From positions 1-34,456 of the forward strand of contig JAIXKT010000051.1 of the NCBI GenBank assembly GCA_026932145.1: a stretch of DNA of 34,456 nt, in the 5' to 3' direction. The notes under the pieces were generated by a model, which saw only the letters and a program-made list of their open reading frames with translations, did no database searches and was not told where the DNA came from. The position numbers and the translations under genes are program-made. This stretch comes from Bacteroidia bacterium. GTDB lineage: Bacteria > Bacteroidota > Bacteroidia > J057 > JAIXKT01. Within the stretch, counting starts at the first letter, position 1. Each line of letters opens with the position of its first letter. Below, piece after piece: positions 1-6,964 of this stretch.

Positions 1-51
1 AATTTACAACAAACGATGCAAGGCAAAAACTCAGAAGACTTTATCCGTTAA
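1..51 (+). CDS. possible C-terminal tail of an upstream gene (partial)
   Basis: Frame 1 is open from the window edge to a TAA at 49-51 and reads NLQQTMQGKNSEDFIR. The codon choice looks ordinary, and an AT-rich non-coding stretch follows directly, as expected after a gene end. Only 16 residues are visible, so no family can be named. An open frame this short can arise by chance. Confidence 0.3.
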   Translation, partial: NLQQTMQGKNSEDFIR

Positions 52-211
52 TTTAAGATTAACATAACACTAAATAAATTTCAAAATAAATTATATTAAA
101 AATATGTTGTATAACATTTTTTTAGATATTTGGCTTTCCTTTTAAGTATTCAGAAAAATACCTAAATTTCGCCAAAATAATATTAATTAAACTTTTTTAA
201 TTTACTATAAA

Positions 212-892
212 ATGCTTATTAACAGTAAAATGATACGTTTTGTTTACCTGTCTCTGGGTATAATGTTGTTGTATGGATGTGGTTCTAAACCAGAGAATAC
301 CGGTGGTCAGGTGGCTTCGGCAGATACTGCCGCTAAAACTCCGGATCAGTTATTCGTTACCTGCACTGCTTGTCATGGTCAAAATGGTGGCGGTAACGAA
401 ACGATGTTCGCACCCGGAATTGTAAACCAAGATCCCGACTATTTAGTACGCCAGCTAAAAAATCTGAAAGGGGGTGTTCGCGGCGGCCATGAAAAAGATA
501 CTTACGGAAAGCAAATGGTCGGAATCGCCGCCAACTTAAAAGACAGTGAAATAGAACCTATCGTAAAGTATATCAAAACACTCCCGCCTACTACGGTTCA
601 AAAGACTGTGAAAGGAAATGTGGAAGCCGGAAAAGCTAAATATACTGCGATATGTGCCGCTTGCCATGGCCCTGACGCTGCCGGCAATAAAGCTCTATTT
701 GCTCCGAGATTAACCGGCGTAGGGGATTGGTATCTCAAAAGACAAGTGCATAACTTCATAGAAGGCATTCGCGGTGCGCACCCCCAAGACGTACAAGGTG
801 CTCAAATGGCCGCTATGGCCAAAACAATAGGCGACGACCAAGCTATTACAGATGTTGTCGCTTATATCCAGACCTTAGAAAAATCTAAGTAA
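212..892 (+). CDS. di-heme cytochrome c, c4-like, lipoprotein
   Basis: Periplasmic electron carrier with two covalently bound hemes. The N-terminus has a lipoprotein signal ending in the lipobox LLYGC, so the mature protein is probably lipid-anchored. Two similar cytochrome c domains follow, each with a CxxCH motif (CTACH near residue 51, CAACH near 149) and a candidate axial methionine further on (KQMVG, AQMAA). The duplicated layout and length match cytochrome c4-type proteins. It is the first gene of a six-gene operon; its TAA overlaps the next ATG by one base (TAATG), suggesting translational coupling. An in-frame ATG at 230 (MIRFVYLSLG) would give a more typical signal peptide and may be the real start. 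The AT-rich leader 52-211 should hold the operon promoter, but no convincing TTTG/TAnnTTTG pair is visible. Its likely role is to take electrons from the dehydrogenase encoded downstream. Confidence 0.88.
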   Translation: MLINSKMIRFVYLSLGIMLLYGCGSKPENTGGQVASADTAAKTPDQLFVTCTACHGQNGGGNETMFAPGIVNQDPDYLVRQLKNLKGGVRGGHEKDTYGKQMVGIAANLKDSEIEPIVKYIKTLPPTTVQKTVKGNVEAGKAKYTAICAACHGPDAAGNKALFAPRLTGVGDWYLKRQVHNFIEGIRGAHPQDVQGAQMAAMAKTIGDDQAITDVVAYIQTLEKSK

Positions 893-2109
893 TGGCCTCG
901 CGCTATTGCATAATAGTTTGTTTATTAATATTTTGGATAGCTTCTTGTAAAGAACCTGCCCAAAGATCGGTATCAAATTCGGTATCAAAACCATCCGAAA
1001 TAACTTTATGCAATAGCTGCCCGCCGGGCTTTGAACTCACAAAAGATAACCGCTGTTTGCTGCGAAACCAATATCAACAATATCGTTCACTCGTTACTGT
1101 AGGTGTTGGCGGATTGCAAACAGCGTTACCACAATACAGAGACGGCTTTACACCACAACAAATTGATTTAGGCCGTTATCTTTTCTTTGACCCCTTACTT
1201 TCCAAAGATAAAACATTATCTTGTGCCAGTTGCCACCATCCTGATAAAGGCTTTAGTGATGCAAAACCCCAAAGTATTGGATATAAAGGAGTTTTGCTAA
1301 GTAGGTCGGCTCCTACGATCTGGAATGTAGCTTTTTTAAAGTCATTCTTTTGGGACGGGCGCGCCAACACCTTAGAAGGGCAAATGGAAGGCCCTTTGTT
1401 TAACCCACAGGAAATGGCTAATGACCCCGAAAATTTAATCAAAACAATCAATGAAGTTCCTGATTATAAGCGATTATTCGCTGATGCTTTCCCCCAAAAA
1501 GACTCAACAAATATCTCCTTATCAGAAATTTGCACCGCAATCGCTGCCTTTGAGGCCTCCCTCGTATCCTTAAACAGCCGTTATGACCAATATGCTCATG
1601 GTTATGCAGAAGCATTAAACTCCAAAGAAATAGCCGGATTCAATGTATTTCGTTCATTTGTAGCACGTTGCTCTGAGTGTCATACACCGCCGTTATTTAC
1701 CAACCAGCAATTAGCGGTATTGGGAGTCCCTGAACCAACCGGAAAACCACTTGATATTGGAGCCGAAAAAGTATTTCACGAACCCTCCTTGCGTGCTGCC
1801 TTTAAAGTTCCTACCTTGCGGAATATTGAAAAAACAGCACCCTATATGCACTCCGGAGTCTTTAAAACCCTCAAAGAAACCGTAAAGTTCTACACAGACG
1901 GACGAGGCCACGCTGTTCCCAAAGGAGAAAACCTCAAAATCCATTGGCATATATGGGAACCAAAACTAACTGATGAGGAATTAGACCGCTTAGTAGATTT
2001 TCTCAAAACACTTACTGATGAAAGCTTTAAACCTGCTATTCCCCAAGTAGTCCCCTCCGGTATCAATATCCAAGCGTATCTAACCGCCGAAAATGGAATA
2101 ACAAAATGA
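892..2109 (+). CDS. di-heme cytochrome c peroxidase / MauG family lipoprotein
   Basis: Periplasmic di-heme enzyme of the CcpA/MauG superfamily, whose members reduce hydrogen peroxide or oxidise protein partners. A signal peptide ends in a lipobox-like IASC near residue 19. A small Cys-containing segment (CNSCPPGFEL) comes before the first heme motif CASCH (near residue 111); the second, CSECH, lies near residue 260. The family block FKVPTLRNIEKTAPYMHSG follows the second heme, and the total length of 405 residues is normal. The ATG overlaps the stop of the preceding cytochrome gene, and the end overlaps the next gene by four bases (ATGA). The sequence does not let me separate a true peroxidase from a MauG-like maturation enzyme. 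In this operon it may act on, or draw electrons from, the co-encoded cytochromes. Confidence 0.88.
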   Translation: MASRYCIIVCLLIFWIASCKEPAQRSVSNSVSKPSEITLCNSCPPGFELTKDNRCLLRNQYQQYRSLVTVGVGGLQTALPQYRDGFTPQQIDLGRYLFFDPLLSKDKTLSCASCHHPDKGFSDAKPQSIGYKGVLLSRSAPTIWNVAFLKSFFWDGRANTLEGQMEGPLFNPQEMANDPENLIKTINEVPDYKRLFADAFPQKDSTNISLSEICTAIAAFEASLVSLNSRYDQYAHGYAEALNSKEIAGFNVFRSFVARCSECHTPPLFTNQQLAVLGVPEPTGKPLDIGAEKVFHEPSLRAAFKVPTLRNIEKTAPYMHSGVFKTLKETVKFYTDGRGHAVPKGENLKIHWHIWEPKLTDEELDRLVDFLKTLTDESFKPAIPQVVPSGINIQAYLTAENGITK

Positions 2110-3602
2110 ATACAAGTAAGTCATTAAAATACATAGGTTTGCTATTTGTAGGGGTTCTTATCTACATTGCCGGAACTTTCACCTCGCGGTTATTTTTTAA
2201 TAGCCAACCGCCGCCGCCACCTGTTCCCAAATTTTTTCAAGGTACAAGCGGACGCAAGACTACTATCTCTGAAAAAATAACCGGAAAAACCTTTGATGTT
2301 AAAAGCGGGCAATCAATTATGGATGCCGTTAGAAAGGCAAATTCCGGAGACCTTATCCGTATTTACCCCGGTACTTACTACGAAACAGTTTATATTGATA
2401 AAGATAACATAACCATTCAAGGAGTTATTATAGACAATCAATGGCCAACTCTCGATGGACAAGAAAAACTAAATGATGCTTTCCTATATTCTGGTAGCAA
2501 CATAACCATTGAAAATTTTAAAATTCAAAACTATAAGGGAAATGGAATTATGGGGCAAAGCGGCAACAATTTTGTTCTTCGAAACAACTGGGTTATCAAC
2601 ACCGGTGTATATGGGATTTTCCCTGAATACGGCAAAAATGGGTTAATAGAACGAAATATTCTCACTAACATCGAAGATGCCGCCATTTATGTAGGAATGT
2701 GCGATAATATTGATGTTCGTTTTAACGAAGTCTATGCCAGCGTAGCCGGCATAGAAATAGAAAATTCAAGACACGCTTTGGTAGAATACAACAACGTTTA
2801 TGATAATACCGGCGGTATTTTGGCCTTTATTACACCTGGTTTACCCATCAAAACTTGTTACGATATTATTATTCGGAATAATTATATCGTAAATAATAAT
2901 CACAAAAACTTCGGTGCTCCCGGCTCCATTGTTTCGTTTCTACCCGTAGGCACTGGCATTATCATAATGGCCGCTGATGATGTAATTGTTGAAAACAACT
3001 TCATTTCCGGTAATGACAATATCGGCATTGCTATTGTGGATCATAAGTTTATTGCAGATATAGCCGTTGATCCGGAAAGTGAACCCAATCCAGATAGAAT
3101 CGTAATTTTAGATAACTTCATGTTTAATAACGGTAATAATCCCGTTAAAGAAGTTAAAGCGGCAATGGCAACCAAATTTTCCGCTAAAGGCCCGGATATT
3201 TTAGCTTACGGAGGTGGAACAGGCAGTTGTATCCGCGATATAAATCGTTATCGAACTTATGGGTTGGATAAATTTGCTCGCTGTGAATTAAACTCTACTG
3301 ACGAAGTACTGTCTTATATGCTTGACAAGCCGGTAGAGCCGCTGCAAATCACCCAAGAAACACGCGGAAAATTGACGTATTATGGAGTTTGCTCCGGCTG
3401 CCATGCCTACAACGTACGTATGATAGGCCCTCCGGTGCAGGCAATACAAGCGATTTACAAAGATAACCCACAAGGTATTGCAGATTATATCGCCAAACCA
3501 ATAAAAAAACGGACAGACCACCCAGAAATGCCTAAACAAGATTACCTGCCGCCAGAAACTCGGTTAGAAGTGGCTAAGTTTATGCTTACTATTACCAAGT
3601 AG
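2106..3602 (+). CDS. parallel beta-helix protein with C-terminal cytochrome c domain
   Basis: The N-terminus has one hydrophobic segment (about residues 9-31) that anchors or exports the protein. From about residue 60 to 330 there are irregular repeats rich in N, I and V (IRIYPGTYYE, ITIENFKIQNY, FVLRNNWVINT, ALVEYNNVYDN, VIVENNFISGN). These are typical of right-handed parallel beta-helix proteins of the NosD/pectate-lyase type. A linker follows, and then one heme motif, CSGCH, near residue 431, with a candidate axial Met in HPEMPKQ. The last 75 residues therefore form a mono-heme cytochrome c domain. The ATG overlaps the previous stop (ATGA), and the TAG shares one base with the GTG of the next gene. 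Beta-helix domains often bind polysaccharides, so substrate binding next to an electron acceptor is possible, but this is inference. The fusion is unusual. Confidence 0.85.
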   Translation: MNTSKSLKYIGLLFVGVLIYIAGTFTSRLFFNSQPPPPPVPKFFQGTSGRKTTISEKITGKTFDVKSGQSIMDAVRKANSGDLIRIYPGTYYETVYIDKDNITIQGVIIDNQWPTLDGQEKLNDAFLYSGSNITIENFKIQNYKGNGIMGQSGNNFVLRNNWVINTGVYGIFPEYGKNGLIERNILTNIEDAAIYVGMCDNIDVRFNEVYASVAGIEIENSRHALVEYNNVYDNTGGILAFITPGLPIKTCYDIIIRNNYIVNNNHKNFGAPGSIVSFLPVGTGIIIMAADDVIVENNFISGNDNIGIAIVDHKFIADIAVDPESEPNPDRIVILDNFMFNNGNNPVKEVKAAMATKFSAKGPDILAYGGGTGSCIRDINRYRTYGLDKFARCELNSTDEVLSYMLDKPVEPLQITQETRGKLTYYGVCSGCHAYNVRMIGPPVQAIQAIYKDNPQGIADYIAKPIKKRTDHPEMPKQDYLPPETRLEVAKFMLTITK

Positions 3603-4639
3603 TGAAACCGGAGCAATTTGATACTATTCCGCGTATTGGTTGGGCTACTTTGGCAACGCCTATTACTGAATTACCGCAAATTGCGCAACAATTTGGTGCA
3701 ACTTGGATGGGCTGTAAGCGAGATGACCTCTGTTCTGGATTACTTGGAGGCTCAAAAGTGCGGAAGTTAGACTTTTTGTTAGCAGATTCCCATTTTCAAA
3801 ACGCATCTTCATGGGCATCTATTGGGGCAATCGGATCAGGCCATTTGGTAGCCTGCGCTGCCGCTGCTCATATCCTCCAAAGAAAATTTCAAGCCCATTG
3901 CTTCTTTGAACCTACCTCTGAGGAAATTTTAAAAAACCTCGCATTCATAGCTGAACACACTGAAAAAATACATTTCTATCGCTCTCGTATGGAAGTCTTA
4001 CTGACAAGGCCGGCAGTATTTTTTCGCAAAACAGTCCAAAACTGTAGCTTTATTCCGCCGGGGGGTAGCTCTGCATTGGGAATAGTAGGTATGGTTCGAG
4101 CAGGCGTAGAATTGGCAGCACAAATCCAAGCAGGGATGATACCTGTACCAGATAGGATTTATGTAGCCGCCGGAACCTGTGGAACTGTAGCCGGATTAGC
4201 CGTAGGATTAGCCGTAGCCGGATTCCAAATACCCATAAAAGCAATAGCTACCGTAGAAAAAATAATTGTATCTACATGGAGAATAAACTTCTTGATTAAC
4301 CAAGTTTGTAAATTATTACTGTCTTTTGGCTTTCAGGAAGTAAAAAAAATAAAAAATATCCCAATTGTGATTGATTATAAACAACTTGGAAAGGGATACG
4401 CCTACCCTACCGAAGCAGCAAATATGGCCGTAAAAATCTTTGACTCAGCAGAGATTTCTTTAGAACCGGTTTATACCGGAAAAATGGCCGCGGCAATATT
4501 ACACGATTTAAAAAATGGCTTTAATGGTAAAGTTTTATTTTGGAACTCCCACAGAAGAAACTTGCCTCCAACAAAGAGCGATTGGAAAAATAAACTCCCA
4601 GTAAGACTACAAAAACTATTAGTATTGCCTCTCAAATGA
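3602..4639 (+). CDS. PLP-dependent enzyme, ACC deaminase / D-cysteine desulfhydrase-like, divergent
   Basis: Predicted cytoplasmic fold-type II PLP enzyme of 345 residues, the usual length for the ACC deaminase/D-cysteine desulfhydrase family. The block GCKRDDLCSGLLGGSKVRKL (about residues 37-56) carries the PLP-lysine motif; relatives have KREDL...GGNKVRKLE. The glycine-rich phosphate loop is AAGTCGTVAGL near residue 190. The catalytic block usually read as QSNH is changed to GSGH (AIGSGHLVACAAA), so the activity may differ from both named enzymes. The start is GTG, in a TAGTG overlap with the preceding stop; no Shine-Dalgarno sequence is seen, which fits translational coupling. It has no signal peptide although its neighbours are exported redox proteins, so its place in the operon is unexplained. 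The superfamily is secure; the substrate is unknown. Confidence 0.75.
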   Translation: MKPEQFDTIPRIGWATLATPITELPQIAQQFGATWMGCKRDDLCSGLLGGSKVRKLDFLLADSHFQNASSWASIGAIGSGHLVACAAAAHILQRKFQAHCFFEPTSEEILKNLAFIAEHTEKIHFYRSRMEVLLTRPAVFFRKTVQNCSFIPPGGSSALGIVGMVRAGVELAAQIQAGMIPVPDRIYVAAGTCGTVAGLAVGLAVAGFQIPIKAIATVEKIIVSTWRINFLINQVCKLLLSFGFQEVKKIKNIPIVIDYKQLGKGYAYPTEAANMAVKIFDSAEISLEPVYTGKMAAAILHDLKNGFNGKVLFWNSHRRNLPPTKSDWKNKLPVRLQKLLVLPLK

Positions 4640-4646
4640 TTGTGCT

Positions 4647-5219
4647 ATGTCCAAAATATCCAGACGTAAATTCTTTTTTATCGGAATGGCTGCATTATCA
4701 GCTATTCCGATTCCTTTTATATTAACGAGAATTTACAATTATCCCAAAATTAACTCATGGGATGGCAAAATTCTTTCCCATAGGCACGCCTCCATATTAT
4801 TTCTTGCAGCCCAAGAGTTTATCCCCGAAAAAAGTGAAATTGTATATCAAAATATCACCGGAAATATAGATTCTTTTTTGTCTAAACTACCGGAAACTAT
4901 GGTTAGTCAGGTTCGAGATGCCGTTGAAGCATTTGAAAATATGACTTTTTTGACCCCAAGCCTCAATTCTTTTTCACAAATGGCAAGCCCAGCTCGCCAA
5001 GAATACCTTGAGCGGATGTTTGGTTTAGGCGGTATTTTTCGTTTGGTTGCCAAAACCATACGGGACTTATGCTTGTTTGGGTATTACCAACAAGATAGTT
5101 CTTGGGCTTCTATACGCTACTTAGGTCCGATGGTAGCTGAAAGTCGCTCAGTTTCAGAGCAGTATCTAACTTTGGTAGCTTCTTCTGGAGATATTCCTAA
5201 GTCATTAATGACAGAATAG
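4647..5219 (+). CDS. Tat-exported gluconate 2-dehydrogenase subunit 3-like protein
   Basis: Small partner subunit of a periplasmic flavin dehydrogenase. The N-terminus is a twin-arginine signal (SRRKFFFIGMAALSAIPIPF), so the folded protein is exported through Tat, perhaps together with the signal-less flavoprotein that follows. The mature part is helical and resembles the gluconate dehydrogenase gamma/subunit-3 family, with the run FGYYQQDSSWASIRYLGPM near the C-terminus. The 190-residue length is usual. The gene ends two bases before the ATG of the GMC oxidoreductase gene, the standard arrangement for this pair. In characterised relatives the third component is a multi-heme cytochrome c; here the di-heme cytochrome gene at the head of the operon could fill that role (inference). 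Confidence 0.75.
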   Translation: MSKISRRKFFFIGMAALSAIPIPFILTRIYNYPKINSWDGKILSHRHASILFLAAQEFIPEKSEIVYQNITGNIDSFLSKLPETMVSQVRDAVEAFENMTFLTPSLNSFSQMASPARQEYLERMFGLGGIFRLVAKTIRDLCLFGYYQQDSSWASIRYLGPMVAESRSVSEQYLTLVASSGDIPKSLMTE

Positions 5220-5221
5220 TT

Positions 5222-6784
5222 ATGATTTTTGATAGCAGACATTTTAAGTTTCCACTTCGGTTGCGGGCAGATTTATGCGTTATTGGTTCCGGTGCTGGCG
5301 GCAGTATGGCGGCTATGGTAGCCGCAGAAGCAGGTATGCGCGTAGTGGTGTTAGAACCCGGTAGCTTCATGACTCCCGACAAAATGAACCAACGCGAAGA
5401 CACAATGCTCCCAAAACTACTGTGGGAAGCCGGCGGACGAACTAATACCGATAGAAATATCCATATTTATCAAGGAAAAGGGGTGGGCGGTTCTACCCTG
5501 CACAATCTTAACCTCATCAAACGTATCCCTACAGAAATATTACAACACTGGATACAAAACAGAAAGTTAAATCATTTACCACTAAGTGCTTGGGATTCTT
5601 TGTATGCTGAAGTAGAATCATTATTGAGTGTTTCAGGTATTACACCAGAAATGATGAATCAACATAACAGGATATTTCAGCAAGGAATACAACAGTTAGG
5701 TTGGAAAGGGGGCTTGATGAAACATAACCGTACCGGCTGCGTAGGGAGCGGCTTTTGTGAACTTGGCTGCGCTTATGATGCCAAAAACAATGCCAGCAAA
5801 GTCCTTATTCCCAGACTCATAAAAGCAAATGGTGAGGTTTTTACACACTGCTTAGCTACCCAAATTTCGCACCAAAACGGAATTGTGGACGGCGTGAAAG
5901 CCGTTGTCATGGACCCAGAAAATTACCGCATTTTAGGAGAAGTAATCGTTCAGGCTAATCAGGTCTGTTTAAGTGCCTCAGCTACTGCCTCTGCCGCTAT
6001 TATTTTACGTTCAACTATTCCTTATCCAGAAGGAACTGTGGGTCAAACACTTAGGATTCATCCGGCTACATTGGTTGCCGGAGAGTTTGATGTTCCCATA
6101 CGAGCTTGGGAGGGAATACCACAATCATTTGAATGCACCGAATTTTTGAATTTTGAGCAAGCAATAGCTCAAGAAAAGAGCGGTAAGCCTGCTTCATCGG
6201 CAGAAAAAGCAAATCGTCTTTGGCTAATACCGGCATTTGCACATCCTGTGGGAACAGCTACTTTTTTGCCCGGGTACGGAAAAGAACATCAAACTACGAT
6301 GGAACGATATGAAAATATTGCCGTCATAACCTCAGTACTTCACGAACACTCTACTGGAACTATCAAAAATACCGGAAAAACAGAATTTCAAATTGATTAT
6401 CAGCTAATTCCGGAAGATAAGCAAGAGTTAGTGAAAGGCTTGCAGGCAAGTGCTGAAATTCTTTTTGCCGCCGGAGCTAAAAAAGTAATGATTCCAACGT
6501 ACCCACGTCTTGAGCTACTTACGAAAAACGATATTCAGAAAATATCCATCGAAAATACCTTAGAGAATGGCTTAGAATTAGCTGCCGTTCATCCGATGGG
6601 ATCAATTCCTATGGGAGATGACTCTGTTACAGCAGCCGTGGACTCATCAGGACGTTTTCGGCACATAAAAGGTCTTTGGATCGCCGATGGCTCTCTTTTT
6701 CCAACCTCCATTGGAGTACCTCCCCAGCTGTCTATTTATGCAATGGGACTACATATAGGGAAAAATATCGCAACAAATACATAG
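5222..6784 (+). CDS. GMC-family FAD-dependent oxidoreductase (flavoprotein subunit)
   Basis: FAD-containing alcohol or sugar dehydrogenase of the glucose-methanol-choline family, 520 residues. The ADP-binding Rossmann motif CVIGSGAGGSMAAMVAAEAG starts near residue 19 and ends in a strand with an acidic residue (VVVLEPG). A second FAD contact block is GKGVGGSTLHNLN near residue 90. The C-terminal catalytic region has HPMGSIPMG and then ADGSLFPTSIGVPPQLS. The Asn or His usually found after the PTS(x)GV stretch appears as Pro here. The protein has no signal peptide of its own, so export by hitchhiking on the Tat-tagged partner encoded two bases upstream is likely. It is the last gene of the operon. 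Electrons from its substrate would pass to the co-encoded cytochromes. The substrate cannot be named. Confidence 0.88.
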   Translation: MIFDSRHFKFPLRLRADLCVIGSGAGGSMAAMVAAEAGMRVVVLEPGSFMTPDKMNQREDTMLPKLLWEAGGRTNTDRNIHIYQGKGVGGSTLHNLNLIKRIPTEILQHWIQNRKLNHLPLSAWDSLYAEVESLLSVSGITPEMMNQHNRIFQQGIQQLGWKGGLMKHNRTGCVGSGFCELGCAYDAKNNASKVLIPRLIKANGEVFTHCLATQISHQNGIVDGVKAVVMDPENYRILGEVIVQANQVCLSASATASAAIILRSTIPYPEGTVGQTLRIHPATLVAGEFDVPIRAWEGIPQSFECTEFLNFEQAIAQEKSGKPASSAEKANRLWLIPAFAHPVGTATFLPGYGKEHQTTMERYENIAVITSVLHEHSTGTIKNTGKTEFQIDYQLIPEDKQELVKGLQASAEILFAAGAKKVMIPTYPRLELLTKNDIQKISIENTLENGLELAAVHPMGSIPMGDDSVTAAVDSSGRFRHIKGLWIADGSLFPTSIGVPPQLSIYAMGLHIGKNIATNT

Positions 6785-6840
6785 CGTAACCTAAAATCCG
6801 TGAATAATATTTCACTATTACTTAAAAGCAAAAAAACAAC

Positions 6841-6857
6841 TAATTGATAATCAATTA
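6841..6857. promoter_or_regulatory. 17-bp dyad in the leader of the tail-specific protease gene
   Basis: TAATTGAT-A-ATCAATTA is a perfect dyad with 8-bp arms and a one-base centre. It lies about 75 bp upstream of the predicted promoter of the protease gene and 57 bp after the GMC gene. The centre is too short for an RNA hairpin loop, so a site for a dimeric DNA-binding protein is more likely. AT-rich spacers produce such dyads by chance quite often. Confidence 0.25.
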
Positions 6858-6932
6858 CGATGTATAGTTTAATACTGATTTTCCCTAAAAAAAGAATTAT
6901 CAAAACTTTATGAAGAATTAGAACCTTTTTAA

Positions 6933-6940
6933 TAGCTTTG
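6933..6940 (+). promoter_or_regulatory. predicted -7 element for the tail-specific protease gene
   Basis: TAGCTTTG is an exact match to the Bacteroidota -7 consensus TAnnTTTG. It lies 24 bp before the ATG at 6965, so the leader would be only about 18 nt. A weak -33 match (TTTA at 6907-6910, spacing 22) lies upstream. Confidence 0.45.
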
Positions 6941-6964
6941 CGTAGTTAAGAAAAAGTTTAGCCG

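Noticed and set aside
2106-3602. Naming the beta-helix protein as NosD of nitrous oxide reduction
   Set aside because: Only the fold type is similar; no nosZ or other nos genes are present, and the cytochrome domain is not a NosD feature.
3602-4639. Naming the PLP enzyme as ACC deaminase (acdS)
   Set aside because: The catalytic QSNH-type block is altered to GSGH, so only the superfamily is supported.
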